Positions 32,692 to 43,550 are shown, numbered from the stretch's first letter. The stretch is 64,000 nt of DNA from Saccharina japonica (GCA_008828725.1 MEHQ01001971.1:216489-280488); one strand, 5' to 3'. The notes: generated by a model from the sequence alone, not told the origin. Numbers and translations: made by a program.

Positions 32692-35600
32692 GTATGTCCG
32701 AAGTTCGAAGGTGCCTGTTAACTACTTTACACCTCGGACAAATCATATAGACCAGTCCTACTTGATCTAGATATTTCAGGGCAGGTAGATCCTGATCTGT
32801 ATGATCTGTATTATCTAATGATGTAGCTCACGTTGCCGGGTTGGAGCCATAAAATCTGCATGATCTGGAGAACATGTTTCCTAGGTTGGACGTGTACTAT
32901 GCAGATCCTTCACAACCTCTCACAACGGCAGGTGATGAACTACATGGCCTAAATCGTGATCTATCTGATCTATATTTAGATGATCTGTAGATGATCTGTG
33001 CGAGGTGTGTTTGACGATTTAAAGCCATCCTTACCTCAGAAAGACCAGAACACTGCCCGCCAGCAACAGCCAAAGCGACATGAAACATCGCGGTTTTAAG
33101 AGCTACCAGGTACTGGTATCGGTTCAGAAAAACACTGGCGTAAGATATGTCAAAATGGCTCGGTGCACCTCTCTATTACCGGATTAAGGTAAATATACTG
33201 CTTTAAGAGAGGTCAAATAGGCCTGACACACGCCTCTCTCTTAAATGGTGACCCCCATTATATGTAGTAAACGCGTAGACGTCCATTCGAGCCTGGTATA
33301 TGTCTCGCCTCTACCACCGGCATGCTCTGTTGCTCTATACGCGGCCTTATGGTCATCGATCGCCCTGTGCATGCTGATTGTCTTAATCCATACGGGGGGC
33401 GGGTCTTTCGCAGAAACAAGGCTTATCCCAGTCTCCCCGTCCCGGCATTGTAGGGATTCGAGGGTCAATGGCCATACGACTACGGCCGTGCACGACATTA
33501 GTACACCCCCCGCCCCCCCAGCCCCAACCCCCCCCCCAAAAAAAAACTCATTCTTGTTGAAGTTTCGATTCGCTTTTTTTTTGTCCCCACCGTTCGTCTG
33601 TTGCGGTTTTGTGTATATACCAATCGCCCCACCGTGGCAGGCCTGCGAGGAGGGGGACGAACAGGGGACCCTCGGTCATGGATCTGTCGGGCGAGGTGGT
33701 GCTGAATGATATCGTCCGGTCAGTCTCACATGGTTGAAAAACTAGACTTGTATCCGTGCTGCTCCTTTACTTTCTCATGTTTATGCTTTTTAATGGATAT
33801 TTTGTAGAGCATAAAACAAGTATGTGGTGCCATATTTTCTCCCAGTTGTGTTGCTATGCTAAAATTTTCCGCTAGTGTTATGCTATTGAAAACGCCCCGT
33901 TCTGCCGAAATAAGTGCGAGCTAAATGAAGTATTGATACCTGGTATACGCCTATGAAGAACCCTCGATCACTGATCGCCTCGATCATGTGAAGATAATTC
34001 AGTTCCATCTTGTGGTGTGACGACTTGGTCAAACTCTTCTCTGTAAGCTTCTGTAGCGGATGTTGCTCATGTTGCCGGCCTACTATCCGTAAGGTGATAC
34101 ATGCTCCATAGAACCGTGCGTCTAGACAGGGTGGTGCTGAACGATATTGTTCTGTCAGTCTCACATGATCGAACTAGGCTTATGCTTGGTAACCATTCTG
34201 CTCCTTTGTTCTTGTTTACATGCGTTTTCATGGACAAAGATAATCAAACAAGCATGTTTTCTCCTAGTTATGCTCACACTACAAAGCCCTATTTGACCAG
34301 TTATATGCTCTTCAAAACGCCCGATTATGCTGAAATATTTGCCAGCATAGTGGACATAAGCGTATGAAGAACCCTCGAATACGGAATGCCTCGATCATCC
34401 AAAGATATATTTGTCTGTCGCTCTCTATACTTCAGTTACGGCACTGTAACAATAAAAGTGTTCTCTGTGAAAGCCCCTCGCCGGTATCGCTCATTTTTTT
34501 AAACCAGCTCTGTGGTCCCCTAACCCCTATAACCCTACGGTGATATGTGAGGCGTAGGGCCATGCTTCTAGATAGGGTACCTCGATGACGGTGTGTGATG
34601 ATGGTTTGCGAACCTACTACCTGCCCGCCTGCCGCTTCCTAGAGGTCTGCATAGACCTCGATTTTGCCCTCTCGGCATTGCTCTGCCGCTCTTCCTGTGC
34701 GTATCATACGATACCACGTTCCTCAATTTCACCGTGCCCTGAGACGCGCGCTGTTGTTACGGCTACCGCGGTATTCTGCGGCCACATATCGTTTCTCGGC
34801 GCCCTGCAGGCCTTTTCTGTGCGCGACGGCTAAGTGCGCCCTTCAGCGGACGTGCAAGGGTATGCGCCCCCTAGTAGACATGCCGGAGGCTTGGGAAACC
34901 CTGGACCTGAGGGCGGAAGTGATCGGCAGGCGCACGATGAAATCGGGGCGGCAATCGATCATGAGCAGACAGCCTCTCTTTTTCTTCGCTCGGAGCGTTG
35001 TTCTCCAGGTAATGGGGTTAGCGGTAGCGTAGCGGTAACGCTATGATTGCTGTCGCCCGTATGTTTGTGGTGTGAGGACTGTTGTTCGTTTATTTGTAGG
35101 AACAAAATACCAACACGTTCACTTCCCATCCCAGCCCGCATTATTTTGCTATCGTGCATGCCTGCGCTTTAAGGACTGCTATTAAAAACAAGTATTACTA
35201 CGACTTTCCATATCGCAGAGGTTTTGTTTAAGCTCAGCAACCTTCTGGGCAAGCCGAGGTGACCCTCCCCCCCCCCCCTTCAGCACTTCCCTCGGTTTGT
35301 ATCGCTCGTAGGGTTCCCTTTGATTAGTTCACGAGTTATGCCCGTACCTGCTGATGTGCGCCGCCGCACCTGTTCCCCTCCCAGCCGCGGTTCTCGCTGC
35401 TCAAAACCGCGGACCTGCGAGGGCTCAACCTGGGCGCTATGGGCTCCAGGCCCGACCTGCTGGTGACCCTCTTCGACCACTGCAAACACCTGACCACGCT
35501 TAACCTCTGGAACACTTACGTCGAGGTGAATGGGTGCGGTTGACGAATACCAACAAACGTAACGTGCGGCATACCCTCGTGTCAATATTGGGTACAGCCA

Positions 35601-37568
35601 TTATTTCGTGCCCGCGAATTTTCTATTGGTATTTTTATTTTTCCAGGAAATTTCTTGCTGGTGGAAAATCCGTGGTCGACCGGTGACATCATCCAGGGTC
35701 GTGCCGTCATTTTTCGGAAAAACGGAAAATCCAATTTCGCCGTCGATGTTGATTTTGCTTCACGGCGTTGCCTGGGGTTGCTTCCAGCGAATTGTCAGGA
35801 AGGCTTTCGTGTGGAGGTGTGCACCGTTGATGAACTCAAGCGCACGGTGTGCCTGGTATCATCGAGGGTTTTTTACATTGCTTCCAACGAACGGGTGTCG
35901 ATACATGGGTTTCGAAACCTTTGGAGGCTGTGGCAGTTCCTATTTTCCGGGGTTTCGGGTTCCGCCGCTTGGTACTGTCCAACACTTAAGACAACACACC
36001 TCCTCGGACGAATGCATGTCTTTAGCTGGTTTTGTCGGTAGCCGAGACATTTCCAAAGCCGCCATTTTCGTTGTGCGTCCCCCTCTAAGGCATATTTTGG
36101 AGAAAATGGGTTCCGAAATTCACCCGTGTCATACGGTATCTGGAACACTTTCTTGAAGGTATCCATGATACGATTGACGAGTACCAACAATGTTGCGGCG
36201 CGGCATGCCCTGGTGTCATTCAGACGTTGATGGGGTTTGGTTCCAGCGAGACGTCTGGACATGTTACGTGGAGGCGCGTGGGCGCGAGTAAGCGTACGGT
36301 GCGCGGTAGGCCTCTTGTGTCATGAACCTGTTGCTTTGATTGGTTCCAGCCAAAGGTTTGGAAGGCGCACGTGGAGGTAAAGTTAACGAACGCACACGCG
36401 CTACGTGCCTGGTTTCCGGATAGGTGTTGCTTGAATAGAGTTTCTAGCGATTTTTTCGGAAGACTTAGGTCAAGGTTCGGGTGACGAACACGGTGTTGGT
36501 TTCAGCGGTTTTGATGAGGCTGATGCTGATGATAGTGGTTACGACGATAGTGATGATGGTGATGATGATGATGATGAGGATAGCGGTGATGATGATGATG
36601 ATGATGACTATGACAGTGGGATTGGTTGATGATGACGATGCTAGAGGTGGTGATGATGATGGTGATGATAGTTTTGATGATGATAATGATGATGACGCTC
36701 TCACATTTGCTTATTCTCCTGAAATCTAGCCCGTGACCACAAGCCTACTAAATTCCCACTGCCCCAAAGTAGCTTATGAAGCCAGCACATCTGAAATATA
36801 GCTCGCTACCCCCAGTAGCTCATCGAGTGAGCGAAAATAAACCATGCCTGACCCCCCCCCCCCCGGTACGCCTCTGCGCATTGATATGTACAACAACGTG
36901 CATCATGTGCTCGCTGCAGGATGAGAACTTGCCACAACTCGATTCTGCGGTGGAGGAGCTCATCGCAGAAAACCTTCCAGGTTCGTATGGTGGTGGTGGC
37001 GTTGGTGGTTGTTGGTGGTTTTGTTTTTCGTGTTGTTGGTGTTGTTGGTGGTGATGATGGTGGTTGTATTGTTTGTGATGTTGGTGGTGTTGGTGGTGGT
37101 GCTGTTGCTGTTGTGAGTTTTTGTTGTCGTTTGTAGTTGATGTTAGGAAGGAATAGACTGCCGTTAATATGTGTTTGGTGGTACTACATACACTTGTAGT
37201 TGTGTTTCGGCGACACTACCATAGTCGCTGGTAGTCGTGTTTTGACGACACCTACCGTATCATAGTCTGTTTTGTGGCCACAGGCTGCATTCCAGGCCAG
37301 GATCAATAACTGTTGTGAGTGCTGACTCTATGAGCTACAGCGGACAGTCAACTACTAGTGAGGTTTATGGCCATGGGACAGATTTCAGGGGAATGATTAT
37401 TGTGTGAACATCATCATGATCATCATATAGTAGTCGCAATTGTGGCGATTTGGATAGATTTTCAGGGATAGGACTGTTAATAATGTGAGAACAGCATCAT
37501 CATAGTCGCAGTTGTGGCCACGGGCTAAATTTCAAGAAAATGAGCTATTAATAATGTGACAACATCAC

Positions 37569-37600
<32 letters not shown>

Positions 37601-38426
37601 CCAACATCATCATTATCATCGTCATCATCATCATAATCATAATCGCAGTTGTATATGTTGTGTATTTACGGCGCTCGTTGGTCTTGGCGTTTGCCTCTCG
37701 CGGCGTTTGTCGCCGGGGCGCGTGTCCCGTTCTGTCCGCAGGAGTACTCCACTTGGCATTGGAAACGGACGCGTCGAACAAGGGCTTGAAGCTACTGCTA
37801 AAAGGCTGCCGACAGCTTCGTAGCCTCCACATTGGCACCAGGTGGGTTTTTGTTATGAGAAATGTTAGGCCTGTGAGTTTGCTGGCGAAATAAGCCAACT
37901 AACTGACTTACAGTAGTATTATATCAATTTAATAAATATATACCACACGTGCAGCCACAAACAAACGCGCCAACCAGATGAAAATCATGTACGCAAATTA
38001 CCGCGCGCAACTAACTGTAATACCTAGCCAACTAATGCCAACTAAGAACTAGTCCACGACTTATAGTCAAGAAACCCACAGCCCCCTACTTATCGTGTTT
38101 CTTTTACGGGAAGTTTTGCCTGGGGGGGTTATGTCCTTAAATTGATTACAACCGACAAGAGGTGCGCTGAGTGAGTACCCTAGTAGGTTAGTATCCCGTA
38201 TTGCACATCATCCTGTGCAAGAGATGCGATCAAAGCTATACTACCCCTTAAAATCATGGACGGCGGTGATGATGCCGATGCCCCGATCTAGACCTTAGAT
38301 TGTCGCCTACTCCCGCTCTTTTCTGGCCAAACGTGAGCAAAAATTCCGCCCTATGATATATGGATCTAACAGTTGTTGCTATTGCTGTTGCTGCTCTTCT
38401 GTTGCTGCTCTTCTGTTACTGGTGCT

Positions 38427-38463
<37 letters not shown>

Positions 38464-41400
38464 TTGCTGTTATTGGTGTTGCTGATGCGGTTACTGGTGC
38501 TGCTGTTGCGGCAGGTCCAACCGGAGGGGGGTTCGAATTGGCCAGTACCCGAACGATTCCGGCATGAAAGCCTTCACTACATTGGGAGCACCCAACCTGG
38601 AAGTCCTCTCTTTGGTTGACAAGGTCTGTTCATTGTTCATGCTACCCTAACCATGTACAGTACGCAGTCTAGAGCGAAAAAACGAAAACAGGGCTTGTTG
38701 TTAACGCTCTCGTCGTGCAAGCGTGGGGGGATTCAACGATTACACAATGGCCTCTTTGAAAAACTGTTTTGTAGTTTCTATGTAAGATATGGAAACAACG
38801 CCATGAGCGCCCAAATGTTGGAGGTGTCTCTATTAGGAGTAGGAACGGTGCTCCGTCTCGAAAGGGATGGCCAGATGACGAAGGCAAGCAACACATGAGT
38901 ACGCCCCCCCCCCCATTGTAGGGATGCGAGGGTCTATGGTCATACAACTACGGCCATGCACGACATGAGTACACCCTCCCCCCCGCTAGCCGAGGCCAAT
39001 GCCGGGGAGGGTGTCATGTTCGACGCAACCTCCTCAGGATTAACATATCAAAACGCGATTCACATATCGGACAGATCGCCGATTACAGATAATACACGTC
39101 ATGATCTAGATCTTCCAGGGAATATGATCTGTATAATCTGTATGATCTAGCTCATGTTGCTGGGTTGGACCCGTATGATTTGCATGATCTAGCACATGCT
39201 TCCATGGGGGGATTTGTACAGATCCTGCACAACACACACGTGTCACCTGGTATATCATAACGGCAAATGTAGGATCTGTCTAGAGTAGATCGTGCTATGT
39301 TCGATCTGCGGAACATTTCAGATATCGATACAGCTATCGATACAAATATCGATACAGATATCGATACAGATGTACACCGCCCCCAAAACCTTAGGTTCTG
39401 GCCCGAGACAACCCGTGTGTTTGGTGAAGTTCTAGAATCCTTTGATCAACGCAATGCCACGTGAAAGGTCATATGGTATCCTGTACCGGTGTACCGTATC
39501 ACACGGGTGGTATTATTAGTATTACTGTAGTATACTACTCTTAGTATACTCTAGAGTAAGATACCACACTCCCTCGGGCGATTGTCATATTATCATACTG
39601 GTATACTATCATACTATTATCGACAACGGGGAGAGAGAGTGCAAATGCTCAGCGATGCGTCTATGGAAGGATCTCGACCAGAACTTCCCAACGCAAAACC
39701 CATGGGGTGTGTTATCTTACTATTTCTATCATCTTACCTAATCACTTGATTACAGTATACGGCATTTATCACCGCAGACATTCCCCCCATCCCCCCTGCC
39801 CCCCGGCCCTCTTTTCTCCCTTTTCCCCCGCTTGTTTTTAATTTCAATCCAGTTTGACTGGCACATACAATCAGTCCATCGGTATAGGTATGGGTATAGG
39901 GCTCTAGGTTCGAGAGGTATACTTGTTTTGTATTTTAGTACGTTTTTATTACATCCCAGGATTATCTGAGCCTGTCTTGCGTCCAACAACTAAATTATCG
40001 CGATCACGAGTTTATGTGACAGCAGCAACAACATCAACAACCACCACCACCACAATTGAACTACAGAAATCGCCGTATTACCACAGCAGTGACCACTCAA
40101 CAGCAACACAAACAGCAACAACACCTGACGATCGTTCTGTGCCGACTTGCATCAATGCTACTGCTGTATTGTAGGTCAACATCGGAGCCACTGGGCTGCG
40201 CTGTGTACTGGATGCGTCCACGTGTCCGCAGCTGAAGACGCTTATCCTCACCAAAGTCTCTCGCCTCAACGACAACTGCCTCAAGGTAAGCCATGCTCTA
40301 AGCTAACGCATGCTACGGTATGCAGGCCTGCAACGAAACAGTTTGAGGCTCCTCACGTCAGCTCTATGTCTATAGGGGTGCAACGAAACCGTTCACACCT
40401 CGCGCAGATCATCTACAGATCATCTACCGATATATCATGATGTAGATAATCTAGAACATGTAGTTCATCATCTGCCGTTGTGAGAGGTTGTGCAGGATCT
40501 GATCATGATCTGCATAGTACCGATCCAACCCTGGAAACATGTGCTAGATCGTGCAGTTCATACGGCTCCCACACAGCAAGATATGAGCTAGGTCATCATA
40601 CAAGATCAAGAAATTGAGCTGTCTTGAAATATCTAGATCATGAAATGGGACTGATCTGACTGAAATGACTGAGCTGAATGATCTATCTGATCTGTCTAGT
40701 TGTGTGAAACCTTTTGAGGCTCCTCACTTGAGGAGCTCTACGTCTATACGGATGTATCACCCAAAAGCTGGCTATGAACAATATTTCCCCCCTCGCCAAT
40801 GACAAGAATAATTTGATGTTTTGTTTTCGGAGACGTTATTGTGTTCGGAACCTTTTGCTACTGCAAAACGTATCCAGTTCTAATTCCATGTAGAATGTCA
40901 AAACGTAGTTCAAAACGGGTTAATCCTGTCACACACCTCAGATAGATCATCGATCTCCACTTGATGATCTAGATATTCCAAAGAAGATACATTCACGATC
41001 TTGTATATATGATCTATGAATAGCTCAAGTTGCCGGGTGGGACCCGCATAATCTGCATGACCTACATAGCACATGTTTCCTGGGTTAGATCTGTACTGTG
41101 CAGACCCTACACAACCTCCCACAACGACAGGTGGGGAACTAGATGATATATCTGATATATCTGATATATCTGATCAATCTGATCTGTAGATGATCTGTAG
41201 ATGATCTGTAGATGATTTGTCCGAGGTGCGAAAGGTTAAGCCTTCTTGAGCTCACGCACAACCACCAACACATTGAGAAGTGCCTTCTCACAACGCGCCA
41301 ATTCATATTTACGTAGGGTGCGCGATCTGCAGTACTGCAATATCAATGCATCGTATCGTCCCCTAACCCTGTGCAATCAGGCTATCATGGTCCCCCTTCT

Positions 41401-43209
41401 TATTATAACAGCCGATGCTGCTGCAATCGTCCCTTTTGGCCTTTGAAGCATGAGCATAAGCATAAGCATCATTGTTCCAAAACGGTTAAAGGCTAAGGTA
41501 TACGCTTCTGACGAGGCCAATATGTCCAGACTTGTGTGCCCCCTCCCTGACCCTCTTCGCGCTCTTCTCCGTCGCTACGCCGTTCGCCGTGCAGATTGTA
41601 TCACCGATCATGGGGCGCGTGACATCGCTAACCGTGGACCAGTGCGAGGTGAAGCCTGCCACGGTGCAGTTCCTCGTCAACACTTGTCCCCAACTGACCA
41701 GCTTGGTCTTTTGCGCACACAGTGGCGCGCTGGAGCATCCACAGGTAATCCGTTGCCCCTGTGTCAATAGATTCGTTCCACAAGTCCTATTTTTTTATTG
41801 TGTTGAGTTAGCCACGGCGTAAAGAAAATTCGCGGAGAAGTATCGGAAAAGTTACAAGTCAAGACTGTTGCTATTAACCTTGTGTATAGCACCGGCTATT
41901 GGCCGATATATAGAAAAATGTTGGCACCAATACCAAAATCGACAGAGTACTGGTACGTAACATGTTTTTAAAGTCCGGTTACGAGATGAATTTCCGTTCT
42001 ATAGTAGTAGAGTAGTAGAGTACCCCAGTGTATTTTTGGAGCTGGGGAATGTTGTATTTTTGGAGCTGGGCGCTTGTTTGAAGCTCGACCTACACCATCA
42101 ATCTTTGAGCACAACACTATACCCCGCTGTTGGTAGTATCGTCATCCTGTCACTGCCATCCTGTCACCGCATTCAAGGCTTTCGCTCTCTCACGGCTCTC
42201 GCTCAATTCGGACGTAATTGCTGGGGCTGTGAATCGCAGCCGATTCATCCGATTAAATCGTCCGATTGGATTCGATTTCACTCAACATTCAAGCGAACCC
42301 ATGTATCGATTCGAATTCAATCGACTTTGCTCTTGGCTTGTAAACCAGACGTCGAGCGGTAGAGAAAGCTTCGACTCCCTCCCCGCCTACGCCGCTATCT
42401 TCCGTGCAAGCCCACTTGAAAGAACGAGAAGTCTGTGTTTAACTCACTTCTCGCGCAAGGATCGGAAAATCTGTAGAAGTTTGACACCCATCTTTCCCCT
42501 CGCTTGTAAAGCTGACACCGAGCGATATATATTACTTCAACACCCCCCCCCGCCACTTACGCCGCTATTTTCACGGCGAAGTCCGTTAGGAAGGACGCTC
42601 TGTATCAACTTGTGCTCGCACAAGAATAACAAAAAAACTGTTCAAGGTTGACGTCCGGCATTTTCTCGCTTACAAAGCTGACTTCGAGCAGTAGAGATAA
42701 CTGCAACGCCCCCCTCCCGCCCGTTAGGTTGCTGTGATCAAGTAGAAACTCATTCGGAAGAACGGGCGGGCTTTATTTGACTTGCTGCCCACGTCGAGCG
42801 GTAGATAAGTTCGATGCCCCCCTCCCCGATGGGGCGAGTACACCCCCCCTTACGGTACTCCGTCTCGAAAGGGATGAGTGGTCAATTGTCCAATGACTAA
42901 AGGGAACAAACAACGAGTACGCCCCCCCCCCCCCCTCACGCCGCTGTTGTTCCGTGCAAACCCGCTTGGAAGAACGGCCGGGCTCTCTTTGACTTCCTGC
43001 TCGCGCAAGGATCGAAAAATCTGGCCAAGGTCGACGTTCAGCAGCCGAGGGTGGACCTGTCGAGGACACGCGATATCGATGCGCCTCGATGGTTGTCGGA
43101 AGATCAGGCGTTCTTTAAGACCGTGCGAGAGTGCGTCAGACCTCGCATTGTCATTGCTCAAGCGGAGACGGCGGATGAGCGCATTGCGCCGTTCATGGCA
43201 GGCGGGTAG
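31799..43209 (+). CDS. F-box / leucine-rich-repeat protein, at least 10 exons
   Basis: Exons: 31799 (or earlier)-32691, 33641-33718, 34810-35008, 35385-35525, 36920-36980, 37742-37841, 38515-38623, 40175-40285, 41595-41744 and 42973-43209. All junctions are GT-AG with matching phase (2,2,0,0,1,2,0,0,0). The protein has a basic Gly-rich N-terminus, an F-box (VVLNDIVRPFLCATAKCALQ then RTCKGMRPL), and about seven leucine-rich repeats such as LTTLNLW, LRSLHIG, LEVLSLVDK, LKTLILTK and LTSLVFC. FBXL proteins are SCF ubiquitin-ligase receptors: the F-box binds SKP1 and the LRRs bind substrate. The substrate is unknown. The introns hold five MITE A copies. Confidence 0.82.
32730..33009 (+). mobile_element. 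MITE family A, copy 5
   Basis: CACCTCGGACAAATCATAT at the left and GATGATCTGTGCGAGGTGTG at the right; full core with GCTCACGTTGCCGGG and CCTAGGTTGGACGTGTACTA. First intron of the F-box gene, 38 bases after the donor. Confidence 0.85.
33390..33535 (+). repeat. G/C-tract-linked repeat family P
   Basis: CCGTCCCGGCATTGTAGGGA, then GGGTCAATGGCCATACGAC, CGTGCACGACATTAGTAC and a C run. Same body as 38930-38990 and, inverted, 60930-61010. Confidence 0.7.
33641..33718 (+). CDS. Exon 2, first half of the F-box
   Basis: Completes an Arg codon, then PARRGTNRGPSVMDLSGEVV and LNDIV. The (L)xxEVVLNDIV segment is the first F-box helix. Acceptor GTGGCAG, donor CCG|GTCAGT, phase 2 in and 2 out. Confidence 0.75.
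34112..34153 (+). CDS. Exon 2', duplicated F-box half-exon, possible alternative exon
   Basis: 436 bp downstream of exon 2, TVRLDRVVLNDIV sits between a TCCATAG acceptor and the same GTCAGT donor, 42 bases, phase 2 in and 2 out. It could replace exon 2 without changing the frame. It is part of a tandem duplication of about 436 bp (about 33680-34115 and 34116-34560); a third unit start at 34563 is decayed. Confidence 0.5.
34810..35008 (+). CDS. Exon 3, second half of the F-box and linker
   Basis: Reads RPFLCATAKCALQRTCKGMR, then PLVDMPEAWETLDLRAEV and IGRRTMKSGRQS to SVVLQ. C-K-x-M/W-R-x-L...W-x-x-L-D-L is the F-box C-terminal pattern. Acceptor CTGCAG, donor CAG|GTAATG, phase 2 to 0. Confidence 0.8.
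35385..35525 (+). CDS. Exon 4, first leucine-rich repeats
   Basis: Reads PRFSLLKTADLRGLNLGAMG, then SRPDLLVTLFDHCKHLTTLN and LWNTYVE. Two LRR cores, LKTADLRGLNL and LTTLNLW. Strong pyrimidine tract before CCCAG; donor GAG|GTGAAT; 47 codons. Confidence 0.85.
35526..36435 (+). repeat. Decayed tandem copies of the exon 4 donor end
   Basis: The exon end plus intron start (ACTTACGTCGAGGTGAATG, then GACGAATACCAACAAACGTA and CATACCCTCGTGTCA) recurs in altered form at about 35810, 36165, 36265 and 36375, with shared words GTGGAGGTG, TTGACGAGTACCAACAA and TGCCCTGGTGTCAT. Spacing is 100 to 350 bp. A fragment of repeat D (35965-36140) lies among them. Confidence 0.65.
36500..36705. repeat. GAT trinucleotide array
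   Basis: Imperfect (GATGATGAT)n, intronic. Confidence 0.9.
36920..36980 (+). CDS. Exon 5, LRR linker
   Basis: Reads DENLPQLDSAVEELIAENLP, phase 0 in and 1 out, joining VE to DENLPQL and GVLHLAL. Acceptor CTGCAG, donor CCAG|GTTCGT. Confidence 0.75.
37555..37645. repeat. CAT trinucleotide array
   Basis: (CATCATCAT)n between exons 5 and 6, mirror in composition to the GAT array one intron earlier. Confidence 0.9.
37742..37841 (+). CDS. Exon 6, leucine-rich repeat
   Basis: Reads GVLHLALETDASNKGLKLLL, then KGCRQLRSLHIGT. The C-x-x-L-R-S-L-x-I pattern is the cysteine-containing LRR typical of F-box proteins. Acceptor CCGCAG, donor CCAG|GTGGGT, phase 1 to 2. Confidence 0.88.
38370..38510. repeat. 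CTG/TTG trinucleotide array before exon 7
   Basis: GTTGCTGCTGCTG repeats run up to 5 bases before the GCGGCAG acceptor of exon 7, forming its pyrimidine-rich region. Confidence 0.85.
38515..38623 (+). CDS. Exon 7, leucine-rich repeat
   Basis: Reads RSNRRGVRIGQYPNDSGMKA, then FTTLGAPNLEVLSLVDK. NDSGMKAFTT-APNLEVLSL is an FBXL-type repeat. Donor AAG|GTCTGT, phase 2 to 0. Confidence 0.82.
38845..38992 (+). repeat. Two subtypes of family P in tandem
   Basis: CTCCGTCTCGAAAGGGATGG...AACACATGAGTACGCCCCC is followed directly by CATTGTAGGGATGCGAGGGT...CACGACATGAGTACACCCTC. Shows that the two subtypes share one layout: body, GAGTAC, C tract. Confidence 0.75.
39061..39335 (+). mobile_element. MITE family A, copy 6, eroded right end
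   Basis: CACATATCGGACAGATCGCC at the left, core GATCTAGCTCATGTTGCTGG and GATCCTGCACAAC. Followed by a four-unit ATATCGATACAG repeat (39330-39370). Confidence 0.75.
40175..40285 (+). CDS. Exon 8, leucine-rich repeat
   Basis: Reads VNIGATGLRCVLDASTCPQL, then KTLILTKVSRLNDNCLK. CPQLKTLILTKVSRLNDNCL is a textbook LRR-CC repeat. Acceptor ATTGTAG, donor AAG|GTAAGC, 37 codons. Confidence 0.9.
40394..40706 (-). mobile_element. MITE family A, copy 7, reversed
   Basis: CACACCTCGCGCAGATCATC at the left and TAGTTGTGTG at the right; flanks AAACCGTT and AAACCTTT may be an 8 bp target duplication. It splits two copies of a short direct repeat (TTTGAGGCTCCTCAC, at about 40340 and 40713). Confidence 0.85.
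40932..41230 (+). mobile_element. MITE family A, copy 8
   Basis: CACACCTCAGATAGATCATC to GATGATTTGTCCGAGGTGCG, with full core. Lies 226 bp from copy 7 in the opposite orientation. Confidence 0.85.
41595..41744 (+). CDS. Exon 9, leucine-rich repeats
   Basis: Reads IVSPIMGRVTSLTVDQCEVK, then PATVQFLVNTCPQLTSLVFC and AHSGALEHPQ. Strong pyrimidine tract before GTGCAG; donor CAG|GTAATC; 50 codons, phase 0 to 0. Confidence 0.9.
42325..42970 (+). pseudogene. Decayed tandem copies of the exon 10 start, unit about 167 bp
   Basis: The live segment CCGTGCAAACCCGCTTGGAAG|AACGGCCG...TTCCTGCTCGCGCAAGGATC recurs at about 42392, 42568 and 42750 with growing damage. The upstream spacer GCTTGTAAASCTGACRYCGA and GCGGTAGAGAAAGCTTCGAC are repeated with it. 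Three relics precede the intact exon. Confidence 0.7.
42845..42940 (-). repeat. Family P repeat before exon 10
   Basis: TACTCCGTCTCGAAAGGGAT...CAAACAACGAGTACGCCCC ending in a C run that forms the pyrimidine tract of exon 10. A mobile repeat may thus supply part of this acceptor. Confidence 0.7.
42973..43209 (+). CDS. Exon 10, probable terminal exon
   Basis: Reads NGRALFDFLLAQGSKNLAKV, then DVQQPRVDLSRTRDIDAPRW, LSEDQAFFKTVRECVRPRIV and IAQAETADERIAPFMAGG before TAG. Continues exon 9 in phase 0; LFDFLLAQGSKNLAKVDV fits a last LRR, the rest a C-terminal tail. An earlier donor (AAG|GTCGAC) leading to exons beyond 43.5 kb is possible. Confidence 0.65.
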   Translation, partial: NGRALFDFLLAQGSKNLAKVDVQQPRVDLSRTRDIDAPRWLSEDQAFFKTVRECVRPRIVIAQAETADERIAPFMAGG

Positions 43210-43258
43210 ACGTGTAGACATGTCCTTTAGAAGGAAATGCTTGTTGGACTACTTCAGC

Positions 43259-43550
43259 CACCTCCGACGGATCATCTACAGATATATCAGATAGATCATG
43301 CCCACTTCATGATTTAGATATTTCAAGCCAGTTGTATTCCCGATCTTGTATGATCTGTATGATCTGTATGATCTAGCTCATGTTGCCGGGTGGGACCCGT
43401 ATAATCTGTATGACATGATCTAGCTCATGGTTTCTGGGTTGGATCTGTACTACTGTATGCAGATCCTGCACAACCTCTCACAGCAGCAGGCGAGGAACTA
43501 CTGTAGATGATCTGCTGTAGATAGATATAGCATGATCTCCTCGAGGTGTG
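43259..43550 (+). mobile_element. MITE family A, copy 9
   Basis: CACCTCCGACGGATCATCTA to CATGATCTCCTCGAGGTGTG. Has TACTGTA at 43451-43457 where copy 1 has a single TA. Lies 50 bases after the exon 10 stop. Confidence 0.85.

Noticed and set aside
36900-37140. Cys/Val/Gly-rich frames after exon 5
   Set aside because: Produced by a GTTGGTGGT-rich low-complexity intron stretch following a proper donor.
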